NCBI GenBank assembly: GCA_050699575.1
Contig: JBOHFG010000101.1
Location: forward strand, 1-64,000
Length of the DNA: 64,000 bases
Origin: GCA-003244245 sp050699575
GTDB taxonomy: Bacteria; Actinomycetota; Actinomycetes; Mycobacteriales; Pseudonocardiaceae
Direction of reading: 5' to 3'
The number at the start of each line of letters is the position of its first letter. The stretch's first letter is position 1. Of the stretch, positions 62,588 to 64,000 are shown in pieces. The notes under the pieces are model-generated. The model did no database searches and was not told the DNA's origin. It worked only from the letters and a program-made list of their open reading frames with translations. The position numbers and the translations under genes are program-made.

Positions 62588-63454
62588 GTGACCTCTCCGG
62601 AAGGGACCGACCCGGAAGGGACCGACCCGGAAGGGACCCACCCGGAAGGGACCCACCCAGACGGGACCCACCCAGACGGGACCCACCCAGACGGGACTTC
62701 CGCCGAAAGCGGGCAGGAGCTTACGGGGCTGTTTGCCGCCGATATACCAAAGATCGATGCACCCGAGATCGACGCACCTGACAATACTGCTGACGCTGAC
62801 CGGGACGGGGGAGCGGTCGACGTCGAGTCACCTCAACCTCCCGACCCGATCGATGAGCTTCGAGCCGCGCTGGCCAAAGCTCCGGGCGAGTGGTATGTGG
62901 TGCACTCCTACGCTGGCTATGAGAACAAGGTGAAGGCGAACCTGGAGACCAGGATCCAGACCTTGGATGTCGAGGATTTCATCTTCCAGGTGGAAGTGCC
63001 CACCGAAGAAGTCACCGAGATCAAGAACGGTCAGCGCAAGCAGGTGCAACGCAAGGTGCTGCCGGGCTACATCTTGGTCCGGATGGACCTCAACGACGCC
63101 TCGTGGAGCGCGGTGCGCAATACGCCGGGGGTCACCGGGTTCGTCGGTGCCACCTCGCGTCCCTCGCCGCTGACCCTGGATGACGTGCTGAAGTTCCTCG
63201 CCCCGCGGGTTGCCCCGCCGAAGGTGACGGTCGGTGCCGGCAAGCATGCGGGTGGCATCGGTGGCGCCAAGCCTGCCATTGAGGTCGACTTCGAGGTGGG
63301 GGAGTCGGTCACCGTCATGGACGGTCCGTTCGCTACGTTGCCGGCGACGATCAACGAGGTGAACATCGACGCGCAGAAGCTCAAGGTGCTGGTGTCGATC
63401 TTCGGTCGGGAGACTCCGGTCGAGCTCTCATTCAGCCAGGTCGCCAAGATCTGA
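62588..63454 (+). CDS. nusG: Transcription termination/antitermination factor NusG
   Basis: 288-residue NusG. The NGN domain begins with GEWYVVHSYAGYENKVKANL and contains LVRMDLNDASWSAVRNTPGV; the KOW domain has VGESVTVMDGPFATLPATIN. The N-terminal extension of about 95 residues is acidic and, unusually, opens with seven tandem five-residue repeats (PEGTD, PEGTH or PDGTH). It is followed 45 bp later by rplK. GTG 62588 is the start after GAAAGCGAG. Confidence 0.97.
   Translation: MTSPEGTDPEGTDPEGTHPEGTHPDGTHPDGTHPDGTSAESGQELTGLFAADIPKIDAPEIDAPDNTADADRDGGAVDVESPQPPDPIDELRAALAKAPGEWYVVHSYAGYENKVKANLETRIQTLDVEDFIFQVEVPTEEVTEIKNGQRKQVQRKVLPGYILVRMDLNDASWSAVRNTPGVTGFVGATSRPSPLTLDDVLKFLAPRVAPPKVTVGAGKHAGGIGGAKPAIEVDFEVGESVTVMDGPFATLPATINEVNIDAQKLKVLVSIFGRETPVELSFSQVAKI
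62597..62701 (+). repeat. Seven tandem 15-bp repeats within nusG
   Basis: Units CCGGAAGGGACCGAC (two), CCGGAAGGGACCCAC (two) and CCAGACGGGACCCAC (two), plus a final variant unit, seven in all. In frame, encoding five-residue P(E/D)GT(D/H) repeats at the very N-terminus of NusG. Slippage could change copy number between strains. Confidence 0.85.
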
Positions 63455-63499
63455 CCGGCGCGGTGCCGGTTGGGATGCACCAGGTGCGAGGAAGGAATC

Positions 63500-63937
63500 A
63501 TGCCCCCCAAGAAGAAGCGTAAGAAGCTCACGGCCACCGTGAAGCTCGCCCTCGAAGCCGGCACCGCGAACCCGGCCTCGGTCGGCCAGGCGCTGGGTCC
63601 GCACGGCCTGAACATCATGGAGTTCTGCAAGGCCTACAACGCTGCCACGCAGAACAACCGTGGCGAAGTAGTACCCGCGGTCATCTCAGTCTATGAGGAT
63701 CGCTCGTTCGAGTTCGTGCTCAAGACCCCACCTGCTGCGGTGCTCCTGCTCAAGGCAGCCGGAGTGGCCAAGGGATCGGCGGAGCCGCACAAGACCAAAG
63801 TTGCCAGGATCGGCCGCGACCAGCTCCGGGTCATTGCCGAACGCAAATTCGAGGATCTCAACGCCAACGACGTCGATGCCGCGATCAAGATTATCGCTGG
63901 CACCGCCCGGTCGATGGGCATTACCGTCGTCGACTAG
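63500..63937 (+). CDS. rplK: Ribosomal protein L11 with altered thiopeptide-contact segment
   Basis: 145-residue L11, part of the GTPase-associated centre. The C-terminal part is canonical (FEFVLKTPPAAVLLLKAAGV, then KIIAGTARSMGITVVD), as is LNIMEFCKAYNAAT. The N-terminal loop normally reads ANPAPPVGPALGQHGVNI; here it is ANPASVGQALGPHGLNI. One residue is missing, Pro-Pro is replaced by Ser27, and the later Pro is Gln30, with Gln to Pro four residues on. Those prolines contact thiopeptide antibiotics. ATG 63500 follows GAAGGAA. rplA should follow beyond the window; the last 60 bp are non-coding. Confidence 0.96.
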   Translation: MPPKKKRKKLTATVKLALEAGTANPASVGQALGPHGLNIMEFCKAYNAATQNNRGEVVPAVISVYEDRSFEFVLKTPPAAVLLLKAAGVAKGSAEPHKTKVARIGRDQLRVIAERKFEDLNANDVDAAIKIIAGTARSMGITVVD

Positions 63938-64000
63938 TACTACCCCGTACGCGTGGGAGGGTCAGGCGCTGATCCGCACCACGACTTCACGAAGGCACGA

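Noticed and set aside
1..64000. CRISPR arrays, IS elements with transposases, rRNA genes
   Set aside because: No regularly spaced repeats, no transposase or integrase motifs, and no rRNA-like sequence were seen.

Overview
This is a high-GC Gram-positive window, most likely from an actinobacterium of the Pseudonocardiales type. The evidence is the third-codon-position GC bias, frequent GTG starts, a Kgd-type 2-oxoglutarate enzyme, and the order rpmG-hadA-hadB-trpT-secE-nusG-rplK known from Mycobacterium and relatives. Small actinobacterial helix-turn-helix/TPR regulator cassettes are also present. No genus can be fixed from the sequence alone.

Layout. 1-7.2 kb (minus strand): partial kgd, a fused double ABC exporter and a small Cys-containing protein. 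7.6-11.5 kb: a 3Fe-4S ferredoxin, a RibD-C/DHFR-like reductase, an alpha/beta hydrolase, a vapBC module whose toxin has lost its first catalytic Asp, a MaoC dehydratase and a GNAT. 11.9-16.4 kb: pstS-pstC-pstA-pstB followed by an orphan PhoB-type DNA-binding domain. 16.4-30.3 kb is accessory: tatA, an APC permease, a STAND/TPR NTPase, an operon of membrane-anchored Hsp70 plus a class-V PLP enzyme, a lactonase-fold propeller, a PTS EIIA, a truncated P-loop gene, and a regulator cassette containing a strong conserved-loop hairpin and small Cys-rich proteins.

30.3-38.6 kb looks like a lower-GC, partly decayed acquired island. It holds a possible remnant of a conjugative FtsK-type gene, a heme-binding-like protein, a tRNA-3'-like remnant, a frameshifted substrate-binding-protein pseudogene, and an operon of a six-hairpin glycosidase with an FG-GAP/copper-radical oxidase. 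39.0-46.8 kb is a complete kdp potassium-uptake operon, with two overlapping micro-ORFs (one is kdpF) followed by kdpABC-kdpE-kdpD. 47.5-49.1 kb carries an EACC1/caspase-type conflict locus whose NTPase has lost its P-loop. 49.3-54.7 kb: an FAD oxidase, PEP carboxylase and an L,D-transpeptidase. 54.8-57.4 kb is a graveyard: a frameshifted second copy of the regulator cassette with the same hairpin, a broken Nudix gene and a DUF433-like remnant.

57.7-64 kb is core genome: an EAL phosphodiesterase with a degenerate GGDEF, tRNA-Thr, tRNA-Met, rpmG, hadAB, tRNA-Trp, secE, nusG and rplK. The L11 encoded by rplK lacks the normally invariant Pro-Pro thiopeptide-contact segment. The strongest leads are this L11 variant, the duplicated regulator/hairpin cassette, the decayed EACC1-caspase locus with its 18-bp palindrome, and the orphan regulator domain in the pst operon.
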